Part shown: positions 1-6,311 of the stretch, one piece after another
How the letters are laid out: every line of letters begins with the position of its first letter
Numbering within the stretch: the first letter of the stretch is position 1
Position numbers and translations under genes: made by a program
Source: Flavobacterium sp.
Lineage (GTDB): Bacteria; Bacteroidota; Bacteroidia; Flavobacteriales; Flavobacteriaceae
DNA: 10,000 bases
Reading direction: 5' to 3'
Assembly: GCF_020217025.1 (NCBI RefSeq)
Contig: NZ_JAIWOF010000026.1
Span: 1 to 10,000 of the forward strand
Notes under the pieces: generated by a model
The model's input: the letters and a program-made list of their open reading frames with translations, nothing else
Databases searched by the model: none
Told to the model about the DNA's origin: nothing

Positions 1-1244
1 GTCAAAGTTGCTGCTCCACAAGATGGGTTAGCTGAAATATTTATAGTTCCAGCTGGTGCACTTGGAATTGCTGTTACATTAACCGCACCCGAAACATTAC
101 TAGTAACCGAAGCTCCACAAGCTGCCGAAACTACACAATAATAATATAAAGTACCTGTTGCAGTTGTAACCGGTGTATAAGAAGCACTATTTGTTCCAAC
201 AGGAGTTCCGCCAGAATTGGTGGCTGTTGTATTACTGTACCATTGATACGTTAAAGCAGTACCAGTTGCCGTTACCGATAAAGCCGTAGCCGCTGAACCT
301 TGACAAAGGTTTTGAACCGTAGTAGAAGGCTGAGCAGTTATTGCCGCTGAATTTTGAACCGTTAAATTAGTTCCATTATCCGTTCCAATAACTGTTGGAT
401 TACTTGAAACTACACGAATTCTATATCCTGTTCCCGCCGTTGTTCCTGCTGGAATTGTAGCAGTTATAGTCCCCGAAGGATTAACACCCGAAGCTGATAA
501 AGTTCCAATAGGCGTACCTGGAAAAACACCTGATGCATTTGATAAATGGGCGATAAAATCATTACCCGCATTAAAAGTACCCACACTAGTAAATGGAACT
601 GAAACCGAAGCTCCCGTTGATACACTTACACAATAACTACCTGAAAAAGCATCAGTAGTAATTGTATTTGAGGAAGCTATAACACCTTCCAACAAAACAT
701 CATCAACTCTAAATTCATCTGTAGTAGTCGTTCGGAATCTAATTGTTGTTACATTTGAAGGTATAACTGATGTTGACGATCTGTAATAATATGTGGTTGC
801 ATAACTTGTTCCTGTTCCAGTTGGTAATAAAGGCCAAGTAATTGCCGTAAAAGAACCACCTGAACCAGTTGTACTATATTCAACAATCAATGTAGAGCCA
901 TTTGGTGCATTTGCAGCCTTACCAACACCAAAACTTAAAACAAGAGAAGTATATGCAGAAGCATTAATACCATCAATAACAAATGTTTCTCCTGTTGCAT
1001 TCATCATAACATTCCATGTCCCAGAAGCGGTTCCATAGCCAGACGACGGACCTGACGTTCGCATATCTCCTGTACCAGAATAGGTTAAACCATCTTCATT
1101 GAACCTATTATTAGTTTCGTGTGCAGCGATTGTATTTCCTGAAGCTCCCCCACTACCATTGTACATGTTTTCAGAAAAAATTGTAACCTGTCCCCACCCT
1201 AAAACCGAGAAAAATAACGCAACAATAAGTAATTTTAATTTCAT
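1..1244 (-). CDS. Secreted Ig-like repeat surface protein, N-terminal 414 codons (partial, runs off left edge)
   Basis: The minus-strand frame starts at ATG 1244 and stays open to the window edge, so the C-terminus is missing. Residues 1-19 form a signal peptide: lysines, a hydrophobic core, then GWGQ, a common ending for secreted flavobacterial proteins. Residues 20-186 are Gly/Ser/Thr-rich and end in FRVDDVLLEG, resembling the beta-sandwich modules found before Ig repeats in Bacteroidetes adhesins. Residues 195-298 are a Bacteroidetes-type Ig-like module (LSNASG, GYRIRVVSSNP, DNGTNLTV). Residues 300-391 are a second Ig-like module (ITAQPS, TYQWYSN, YYYCVVS), and a third seems to begin near 395. 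Cysteines occur in the modules at 205, 314, 370 and 376. Proteins of this build are usually exported by the type IX system, but its C-terminal sorting domain would lie outside the window, so that is inference. Substrate or ligand is unknown. The secreted Ig-repeat call is firm. Confidence 0.88.
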   Translation of the reverse strand, partial: MKLKLLIVALFFSVLGWGQVTIFSENMYNGSGGASGNTIAAHETNNRFNEDGLTYSGTGDMRTSGPSSGYGTASGTWNVMMNATGETFVIDGINASAYTSLVLSFGVGKAANAPNGSTLIVEYSTTGSGGSFTAITWPLLPTGTGTSYATTYYYRSSTSVIPSNVTTIRFRTTTTDEFRVDDVLLEGVIASSNTITTDAFSGSYCVSVSTGASVSVPFTSVGTFNAGNDFIAHLSNASGVFPGTPIGTLSASGVNPSGTITATIPAGTTAGTGYRIRVVSSNPTVIGTDNGTNLTVQNSAAITAQPSTTVQNLCQGSAATALSVTATGTALTYQWYSNTTATNSGGTPVGTNSASYTPVTTATGTLYYYCVVSAACGASVTSNVSGAVNVTAIPSAPAGTINISANPSCGAATL

Positions 1245-1262
1245 AACTTTGAATGAAAATAT

Positions 1263-1270
1263 TAGATTTG
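1263..1270 (+). promoter_or_regulatory. Possible -7 promoter box for recX
   Basis: TAGATTTG matches TAnnTTTG on the plus strand, about 98 nt before the recX start codon. No -33 TTG stands at the proper distance. In AT-rich DNA such a match can occur by chance, so this is only a candidate. It falls inside the leader of the divergent surface protein gene. Confidence 0.22.
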
Positions 1271-1305
1271 GTTTGATTATGCTTATTTGCTTAAAAAAAA
1301 GCCAA

Positions 1306-1313
1306 CAAAGATA
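1306..1313 (-). promoter_or_regulatory. -7 promoter box of the Ig-like surface protein gene
   Basis: On the minus strand the box reads TATCTTTG, an exact match to the Bacteroidetes -7 consensus TAnnTTTG. It lies about 60 nt upstream of ATG 1244, giving a leader of roughly 55 nt. I see no clear TTG at the usual 17-23 nt further upstream, so the -33 element is weak or absent. Confidence 0.5.
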
Positions 1314-1367
1314 AATCATAATTTTTTGATTATGAAATATTTATTGCATTATTAAATTGTTAACGAA

Positions 1368-1844
1368 TTGAAAACTAATAAATCCGCTTTTTCCTTGAAA
1401 GAAATCTATTCTAAGATGGAATTTTACTGCGCGTATCAAGAGCGTTGCTACAAGGAAGTGGAGGAAAAATTGTATTCGTTTTCTGTTAGTCAATCTGAAA
1501 AAGAAGAAGTTCTAACGTATCTAATCGAAAACAATTTCATTAACGAAGAACGTTTTGCACAGAGTTTTGTTCGTGGCAAACACAACTATAAATTTTGGGG
1601 TAAAAACCGTATTGTAAATGAATTGAAGTTTCGAAACATCTCCTCACGTATCATCACAATTGCCTTAAAAGAAATTCCAGAGGAAACGTATTTAGAAAAT
1701 TTTCATCAGTTAGCCGAAAAACATTGGAACAACATCACCGAACGAAAAGGATCAAAAAAGAACAAAAAATTCGTCGATTTCTTACTTCGTAAAGGCTATG
1801 AAACGAGTTTGATTTATGAGAAGTTGAATGAATTAGACAATTAA
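1368..1844 (+). CDS. recX: Regulatory protein RecX
   Basis: A 158-residue protein, within the usual RecX size. RecX binds RecA filaments in the cytoplasm and limits their extension and ATPase activity, damping recombination and the SOS response. The family is built from tandem three-helix repeats. Residues 16-35 (MEFYCAYQERCYKEVEEKL) form the start of repeat one. Residues 46-82 carry the signature of repeat two (LIENNFINEERFAQSFVRGK, then WGKNRI). Residues 133-153 (KKFVDFLLRKGYETSLIYEKL) form repeat three. The start is taken as TTG 1368: an in-frame stop lies at 1353-1355, no ATG occurs before residue 17, and starting there would cut into the first helix region. No ribosome binding site is visible, as is normal for this phylum. 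recA is not in the window. Conserved residues are present and the gene looks intact. Confidence 0.9.
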   Translation: MKTNKSAFSLKEIYSKMEFYCAYQERCYKEVEEKLYSFSVSQSEKEEVLTYLIENNFINEERFAQSFVRGKHNYKFWGKNRIVNELKFRNISSRIITIALKEIPEETYLENFHQLAEKHWNNITERKGSKKNKKFVDFLLRKGYETSLIYEKLNELDN

Positions 1845-1850
1845 ACTATA

Positions 1851-1934
1851 TTGTCATGCTGAACTTGTTTCAGCATCCCTAACTTTTATTTGCCGAATTT
1901 AGTAAAAGAACCTGAAACAAGTTCAGGTTGACAA
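1851..1934. repeat. Paired palindromic (REP/MITE-like) intergenic repeat
   Basis: Two 27-nt arms, 1851-1877 and 1908-1934, are inverted copies of each other at 23 of 27 positions, with a 30-nt spacer. Each arm is also a hairpin by itself: 1856-1876 has an 8-bp stem ATGCTGAA/TTCAGCAT around loop CTTGT, and 1909-1929 has an 8-bp stem AACCTGAA/TTCAGGTT around loop ACAAG. The four differences between the arms sit at two base pairs of the stems, so both hairpins stay perfectly paired. The outer ends TTGTC and GACAA are complementary. From memory, GTCATGCTGAAC-type palindromes are dispersed between genes in many Bacteroidetes genomes. Here the element fills the recX-thiL gap and may also stop recX transcription. 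Confidence 0.8.
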
Positions 1935-1943
1935 AGATGTTGT

Positions 1944-1951
1944 TATCTTTG
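1944..1951 (+). promoter_or_regulatory. -7 promoter box of thiL
   Basis: TATCTTTG matches TAnnTTTG exactly and is followed by CA, as often seen in flavobacterial promoters. It ends 14 nt before the thiL ATG, so the leader would be only about 8-10 nt. No TTG stands 17-23 nt upstream; the nearest, at 1928-1930, is 13 nt away within the palindromic repeat. The leader is far too short for a TPP riboswitch. Confidence 0.6.
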
Positions 1952-1965
1952 CAAAAAAATAATCC

Positions 1966-3012
1966 ATGTTAGAAAATAAAGACCAATCAAGAACCAGTTT
2001 ATCGCAATTAGGCGAATTTGGCTTAATTGAACACTTAACTAAAAACTTCACGATTAATCAAGAATCGACTCTTAAAAGCATTGGTGACGATGCTGCGGTA
2101 TTGAATTTTGGCGATAAAAAAGCGGTAATTTCAACCGATTTATTAGTCGAAGGCGTTCATTTTGATTTGGCTTACATGCCGTTAAAACATTTAGGATACA
2201 AAGCCGTTGTTGCTAATGTATCTGATATTTGCGCGATGAACGCGACTCCGACTCAAATTACAGTTTCGGTGGCGGTTTCGAATCGTTTTCCTTTAGAAGC
2301 TTTGGAAGAATTATTTGAAGGAATTACGTTAGCTTCAAAAATTTACAATGTAGATGTGATTGGTGGCGATACAACTTCTTCGCAAAAAGGATTGATTATT
2401 AGCATTACCGCAATTGGTGAAGCGAATTTAGAAGACATCGTGTACCGAAATGGCGCAAAAGAAAATGATTTATTAGTCGTTTCAGGTGATATTGGTGCTG
2501 CTTATATGGGATTGCAAGTTTTGGAACGCGAAAAACAAGTATTTCAAGTGAATCCAAATAACCAACCGGTTTTGGACGATTACACCTACTTAATCGAACG
2601 TCAATTAAAACCAGAAGCGCGTAACGACATCAAAGAATTACTAGAAAAATTAGAAATAAAACCCACTGCTATGATTGATATTTCGGATGGTTTATCGTCG
2701 GAGATTTTACATTTGTGCAAACAGAGCAATGTAGGTTGTAATTTATATGAAGAGAAAATTCCAGTGGATCCGCAATTGATTAATGTCTGCGAAGAATTTA
2801 ATTTGGACATTACAACCGTTGCCTTGAGCGGTGGCGAAGATTACGAATTGCTTTTCACGATTAAAATGGAAGATTTTGACAAAATCAAAGGCAATCCAAA
2901 TTTCACCGTAATCGGACACATGGTGGCAGCTACCGAAGGAAATCATTTGATTACAAGAGCCAATACGAAGATTGCATTGAAAGCAAGAGGTTGGAATGCT
3001 CTTGAAAGTTAG
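1966..3012 (+). CDS. thiL: Thiamine-monophosphate kinase ThiL
   Basis: A 348-residue cytoplasmic enzyme that phosphorylates thiamine monophosphate with ATP to give thiamine diphosphate, the last step of cofactor synthesis. It belongs to the PurM/ThiL ATP-binding superfamily. Visible motifs in order: GDDAAV at 40-45 and STDLLVEGVHFD at 56-67 (Mg and nucleotide binding), AVVANVSDICAM at 80-91, VIGGDTT at 131-137, SGDIGAA at 173-179, AMIDISDGLSSE at 235-246, SGGEDYELLFT at 288-298, and the closing RGWNAL near 341-346. All the acidic metal-binding stretches are present and the length is typical. ATG 1966 lies just after a -7 box, which fixes the start. No other thiamine genes are nearby, so the gene stands alone between recX and a terminator. 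The call is firm. Confidence 0.97.
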   Translation: MLENKDQSRTSLSQLGEFGLIEHLTKNFTINQESTLKSIGDDAAVLNFGDKKAVISTDLLVEGVHFDLAYMPLKHLGYKAVVANVSDICAMNATPTQITVSVAVSNRFPLEALEELFEGITLASKIYNVDVIGGDTTSSQKGLIISITAIGEANLEDIVYRNGAKENDLLVVSGDIGAAYMGLQVLEREKQVFQVNPNNQPVLDDYTYLIERQLKPEARNDIKELLEKLEIKPTAMIDISDGLSSEILHLCKQSNVGCNLYEEKIPVDPQLINVCEEFNLDITTVALSGGEDYELLFTIKMEDFDKIKGNPNFTVIGHMVAATEGNHLITRANTKIALKARGWNALES

Positions 3013-3031
3013 AATTCTGAATTCTGAATTT
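3012..3031. repeat. 7-bp tandem repeat GAATTCT, nearly three copies
   Basis: GAATTCT occurs at 3012-3018 and 3019-3025, followed by GAATTT at 3026-3031. It starts at the last base of the thiL stop codon and lies just before the shared terminator hairpin. It is probably simple slippage-born sequence. Confidence 0.7.
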
Positions 3032-3041
3032 AGAAAATATA

Positions 3042-3075
3042 AAAACCCCAAATTTCAGTTGAAATTTGGGGTTTT
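3042..3075. terminator. Bidirectional intrinsic terminator between thiL and glyS
   Basis: A perfect 15-bp stem (AAAACCCCAAATTTC pairing with GAAATTTGGGGTTTT) closes a 4-nt AGTT loop. On the plus strand it ends in a T run; on the minus strand it likewise reads into T-rich sequence. It lies 29 nt after the thiL stop and 36 nt after the glyS stop, so it can end both convergent transcripts. Confidence 0.92.
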
Positions 3076-3076
3076 A

Positions 3077-3104
3077 CTTTTTACTTTGAACTTTTTACTT
3101 TGAA
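3077..3104. repeat. 14-bp direct tandem repeat, two copies
   Basis: CTTTTTACTTTGAA occurs at 3077-3090 and again, identically, at 3091-3104, followed by another CTTT. It sits between the terminator and the glyS stop codon. No coding or regulatory role is evident. Confidence 0.8.
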
Positions 3105-3111
3105 CTTTCAA

Positions 3112-4653
3112 TTACATTTTCATCAACCAGTTTCTCATTGAAACTTCGTTGTTAATGATATCACGTAATTCGGAAATTTTCACTCTATCTTGTTGCATTG
3201 TATCTCTGTGACGAATCGTTACCGTTTCATCTTCTAATGTTTGATGATCCACTGTGATACAAAATGGTGTTCCTAAAGCATCTTGTCTTCTATAACGTCT
3301 TCCAACCGCATCTTTTTCATCATACGCTACGTTGAAATCCCATTTTAAATCATCGATAATTTTACGAGCTACTTCTGGTAAGCCATCTTTTTTAACTAAT
3401 GGTAAAACGGCAGCTTTTGTTGGTGCTAATACCGAAGGCAAACGTAAAACTGTTCTTGTAGAACCGTCTTCTAAAACTTCTTCTTGTAACGAGTTTGAGA
3501 AAACCGCTAAGAACATTCTATCCAAACCAACCGAAGTCTCCACCACATAAGGCGTGTAGTTTGAATTGGTATCGTTATCAAAATATTGTAATTTTTTACC
3601 TGAGAATTGTTCGTGTGCTTTCAAATCGAAATCGGTTCTCGAGTGAATTCCTTCTAATTCTTTGAATCCGAATGGGAAATTGAATTCGATATCTGCAGCT
3701 GCGTTTGCATAATGCGCTAATTTCTCGTGGTCGTGGAAACGGTAGTTTGATTTCCCTAATCCAAGCGATAAATGCCAATTTAAACGAGTTGTTTTCCAGT
3801 ATTCGTACCATTTCATTTCTTCTCCTGGTTTTACGAAAAACTGCATTTCCATTTGTTCAAATTCACGCATACGGAAGATGAATTGTCTTGCTACAATCTC
3901 GTTTCTAAACGCTTTTCCGGTTTGAGCAATTCCAAAAGGAATTTTCATACGACCTGTTTTTTGAACGTTTAAGAAGTTTACGAAAATACCTTGAGCCGTT
4001 TCTGGACGAAGATATAAATCCATTGCATTTTCAGCAGAAGCGCCTAATTTAGTTCCAAACATTAAGTTGAATTGCTTCACATCAGTCCAGTTTTTAGAAC
4101 CACTTTCTGGACAAGCAATTTCTAATTCTTCGATTAAGGCTTTAACATCGGCAAGGTTTTCTGTCTCTAAAGAACGCGCCATTCTCTCTAGGATTTCTTT
4201 CTTTTTAGACAGATATTCCATCACACGTGGATTGGTTGTTTTGTATTGCTCTTCATCAAAAGCAGCACCAAAACGCTCACGTGCTTTGTCGATTTCTTTT
4301 TGTGCTTTTTGATTTAATTTTTCGGCATAATCCTCAATTAAAACATCGGCACGGTATCTTTTTTTAGAATCTTTGTTGTCGATTAACGGATCGTTAAAGG
4401 CATCAACGTGTCCTGAAGCTTTCCAAGTGGTTGGATGCATTAAAATAGCAGAATCTAATCCTACAATATTTTCGTGCATTTGCACCATAGATTGCCACCA
4501 GTATTCACGGATGTTCTTTTTTAACTCCACACCATTTTGTGCGTAATCATAAACCGCACTAAGTCCATCGTAAATTTCGCTTGACGGAAATATGAATCCG
4601 TACTCTTTTGCATGCGAAACTACATTTTTGAAAATATCATCTTGTTTTGCCAT
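3112..4653 (-). CDS. glyS: Glycyl-tRNA synthetase, dimeric (alpha2) type
   Basis: A 513-residue class II aminoacyl-tRNA synthetase that charges tRNA-Gly with glycine using ATP, in the cytoplasm. It is the single-chain type related to eukaryotic and archaeal GlyRS, not the two-subunit GlyQ/GlyS form. Residues 14-105 carry the family N-terminus (YGFIFPSSEIYDGLSAVYDY, then HPTTWKASGHVDAFNDPL). YLRPETAQGIFVNF at 214-227 is the conserved active-site stretch. FRNEIVARQFIFRMREFEQ at 249-267 is motif 2, and GLDRMFLAV at 376-384 is motif 3. Residues from about 405 to 500 form the anticodon-binding domain (LAPTKAAVLPLV, then RYRRQDALGTPFCITVD). It starts at ATG 4653, directly after a -7 box, and ends at the shared terminator. 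Length and motifs are complete. The name glyQS is also in use for this type. Confidence 0.97.
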   Translation of the reverse strand: MAKQDDIFKNVVSHAKEYGFIFPSSEIYDGLSAVYDYAQNGVELKKNIREYWWQSMVQMHENIVGLDSAILMHPTTWKASGHVDAFNDPLIDNKDSKKRYRADVLIEDYAEKLNQKAQKEIDKARERFGAAFDEEQYKTTNPRVMEYLSKKKEILERMARSLETENLADVKALIEELEIACPESGSKNWTDVKQFNLMFGTKLGASAENAMDLYLRPETAQGIFVNFLNVQKTGRMKIPFGIAQTGKAFRNEIVARQFIFRMREFEQMEMQFFVKPGEEMKWYEYWKTTRLNWHLSLGLGKSNYRFHDHEKLAHYANAAADIEFNFPFGFKELEGIHSRTDFDLKAHEQFSGKKLQYFDNDTNSNYTPYVVETSVGLDRMFLAVFSNSLQEEVLEDGSTRTVLRLPSVLAPTKAAVLPLVKKDGLPEVARKIIDDLKWDFNVAYDEKDAVGRRYRRQDALGTPFCITVDHQTLEDETVTIRHRDTMQQDRVKISELRDIINNEVSMRNWLMKM

Positions 4654-4657
4654 AGTG

Positions 4658-4665
4658 CAAAAGTA
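4658..4665 (-). promoter_or_regulatory. -7 promoter box of glyS, almost abutting the start codon
   Basis: On the minus strand the box reads TACTTTTG, matching TAnnTTTG, and is followed by CACT and then the glyS ATG. Only 4 nt separate box and start codon, so the transcript should be leaderless or nearly so. It lies in the 63-nt gap downstream of the gene at 4717-5499 and gives glyS its own transcription. No -33 TTG is seen. Confidence 0.55.
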
Positions 4666-4716
4666 AAAATAGGAATGAAATAAAGAAAAGAAATTAAGGA
4701 ATAAAAATAAGAATTA

Positions 4717-5499
4717 TTAATATTCGAAAGTTGTAGTACCAATTTTAACAAAATCGTGGTAAATATTGATTTTGTATTTCCCTTTAATCGTTTTATTTTT
4801 TTCTAAATCGACATAAGTACAAACATCAGTATCTTTTTTCTGATAATTAGTATTAACAGAAGCGCTATATTGTAATTTAACATTAGTATCTGATTCAACA
4901 GAAGTATCTCCTAAAGAGATAATTTGATTTTTTGGGTTTACTACTTGCACATAAATTGTCTTAGCACCCGAATTTACCAATTGATTTTCTTCTAAAGTAA
5001 AACAAACTCTTAATTGTTGGATTTTAGCTTCACTCATTTTGTAAGCATCAGAGTAAATTTTAACTCCTTTAGCGTTTATATTTAATGCTGATAATTGAGA
5101 AGATTTTGGAGCTATTTTTGAATCAGAAGCTACCAAAGGAGTCGAGTTTCTTGGAGCAACAACACTTTTTTCATTTTGCTTTTGTTTTGCATAAAAAACT
5201 ATTGAATCTTCGATTGAATTAAATTTGTAGTGTTTTTTTTCTAAATTATTGTCAGATTTAACCAACTTAAACTCATCATTAAAACGAATACTATCTAATT
5301 TGTTTTTTGCACTAACCGAATCGTATTTATGTAAAATCTCGGTTAGTTGACTTTCAAGAACTTTATTTTCTAAATCAGAACTTTCAACATAATCATTAAA
5401 ATCATCAGAAACTTTATAATATTTGACACCTAAAAACAACGACAAAAACATCAATATTAAGATGCTAATTTTTGTTATTTTATTTTTTCTACGTGTCAT
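4717..5499 (-). CDS. Single-pass membrane protein with coiled coil, unknown function
   Basis: 260 residues. The basic N-terminus (MTRRKNKITK) precedes one hydrophobic segment at about 11-28, likely an inner-membrane anchor with the rest in the periplasm; no lipobox or clear cleavage site follows. Residues 34-65 are charged and heptad-like, probably a coiled coil. Residues 105-140 are a Ser/Pro/Lys-rich linker. Residues 141-260 look like a beta-rich domain: LNINAKGVKIYS, LRVCFTLEENQLVNSGAKTI, YVQVVNPKNQIISLGD, GKYKINIYHDF and the ending GTTTFEY. I recall relatives in flavobacteria that databases label as chromosome partitioning protein ParA, but there is no Walker A motif or ParA ATPase fold here, so I do not use that name. 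It lies 63 nt upstream of glyS on the same strand and is divergent from comF, 61 nt away. No terminator follows it. Function unknown. Confidence 0.85.
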   Translation of the reverse strand: MTRRKNKITKISILILMFLSLFLGVKYYKVSDDFNDYVESSDLENKVLESQLTEILHKYDSVSAKNKLDSIRFNDEFKLVKSDNNLEKKHYKFNSIEDSIVFYAKQKQNEKSVVAPRNSTPLVASDSKIAPKSSQLSALNINAKGVKIYSDAYKMSEAKIQQLRVCFTLEENQLVNSGAKTIYVQVVNPKNQIISLGDTSVESDTNVKLQYSASVNTNYQKKDTDVCTYVDLEKNKTIKGKYKINIYHDFVKIGTTTFEY

Positions 5500-5560
5500 T
5501 TTATAAACTTTTTTATAAATTTATTTAAAAATGTTAATGTTGATATAATTAATCGATAAA

Positions 5561-6244
5561 ATGCTAAAATATCTGATAAACTTACTTTTCCCAAAACTTT
5601 GCATGGGTTGTCATTCATTATTACTTCAAAATGAAAAAATCATTTGCACCGAATGTAATCACAATTTACCTTACACCAACCACCATATTTTGTCAGGCAA
5701 TGATACAACAAAAAAATTTTACGGCATAATCCCAATTGAATTTAGCGCATCTATGCTGTACTTTCACAAAAAAGGGATTGTTCAAAACTTAATTCATAAT
5801 CTAAAATACAAAAAACACCAAGAAATTGGAACCATATTAGGCGAATGGTATGCAAAAGACTTGGAATCCGTTGCAAATATAAAAACAGTCTCCGAAATAA
5901 TTCCTGTTCCACTTCACAAAAAAAGATTAGAAGAAAGAGGTTATAACCAAATCACAACCTTTTGCGAAGCGCTGTCAAAAGAACTTAAGATTCCGTATAA
6001 TCCTAATTTATTATATAGAAGCAGATATTCTAAAACACAAACAAAAAAAGACAAAGAAAACAGAAAAGACATAACCAACGCCTTATTTGATACGAATTTC
6101 ACTGAAACAGACTATAACAAACACTTTTTACTTGTAGATGATGTAATGACATCAGGCGCTACCCTTGAGGCTTGTGCAAAAGCATTATTAAAAATACCAA
6201 ACAGCAAAGTGAGTATTGTAACCATTGCTTATACGCTATCATAA
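5561..6244 (+). CDS. comF: ComF family protein (zinc ribbon plus phosphoribosyltransferase domain)
   Basis: 227 residues, typical for ComF/GntX proteins. The N-terminus holds four cysteines, C14-x2-C17 and C29-x2-C32, a zinc-binding ribbon. The rest is a type I phosphoribosyltransferase fold: IIPVPLHKKRLEERGYNQ at 113-130 is the ComF signature, and LLVDDVMTSGATLEACAKAL at 190-209 is the PRPP-binding loop. In Haemophilus and Bacillus, ComF is needed for DNA uptake in natural transformation, probably acting in the cytoplasm on incoming single strands. Its role in Bacteroidetes is less certain, and no other competence gene is nearby. ATG 5561 is the first good start, and all catalytic and zinc residues are present. 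The promoter must lie in the 61-nt divergent gap, where I see no clear TAnnTTTG box. Confidence 0.93.
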   Translation: MLKYLINLLFPKLCMGCHSLLLQNEKIICTECNHNLPYTNHHILSGNDTTKKFYGIIPIEFSASMLYFHKKGIVQNLIHNLKYKKHQEIGTILGEWYAKDLESVANIKTVSEIIPVPLHKKRLEERGYNQITTFCEALSKELKIPYNPNLLYRSRYSKTQTKKDKENRKDITNALFDTNFTETDYNKHFLLVDDVMTSGATLEACAKALLKIPNSKVSIVTIAYTLS

Positions 6245-6264
6245 AAATTACTAAAAGTTGTATG

Positions 6265-6291
6265 TTTGTACTAATTATAGTCGTTATTTTG
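6265..6291 (+). promoter_or_regulatory. Possible promoter of the Ig-like lipoprotein gene
   Basis: TTTG at 6265-6268 and an imperfect -7 box TTATTTTG at 6284-6291, followed by CA, have the layout of a Bacteroidetes promoter. The spacing of 15 nt is a little short, but another TTG at 6258-6260 gives 23 nt. The -7 box ends 20 nt before ATG 6312. A promoter here would support the later start codon, since it lies inside the longer reading frame. Confidence 0.35.
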
Positions 6292-6311
6292 CAACTCTAT
6301 TATTTGAAAAG

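Noticed and set aside
1..1244. CRISPR-like or DNA-level repeat array in the Ig-repeat region
   Set aside because: The similarity lies between protein modules of about 100 residues and is diverged; there are no short identical repeats with regular spacers.
1099..1314. Plus-strand frame of 71 codons
   Set aside because: It is antisense to the signal peptide and N-terminal region of the surface protein gene and has no protein-like features.
1845..1965. TPP riboswitch ahead of thiL
   Set aside because: The gap holds the paired palindrome and a promoter box 14 nt from the ATG; none of the conserved thi-box sequence is present, and the leader is too short.
2743..3051. Minus-strand frame of 102 codons opposite the end of thiL
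   Set aside because: It lies mostly antisense to conserved ThiL motifs and begins inside the terminator hairpin; it is a shadow frame.
4717..5499. ParA chromosome-partitioning ATPase
   Set aside because: No Walker A motif or ATPase fold signature is present; the protein is a single-pass membrane coiled-coil protein.
5500..5560. Operator or promoter in the divergent gap, from two TTTATAAA palindromes
   Set aside because: The words are simple AT-rich sequence and no TAnnTTTG box accompanies them on either strand.
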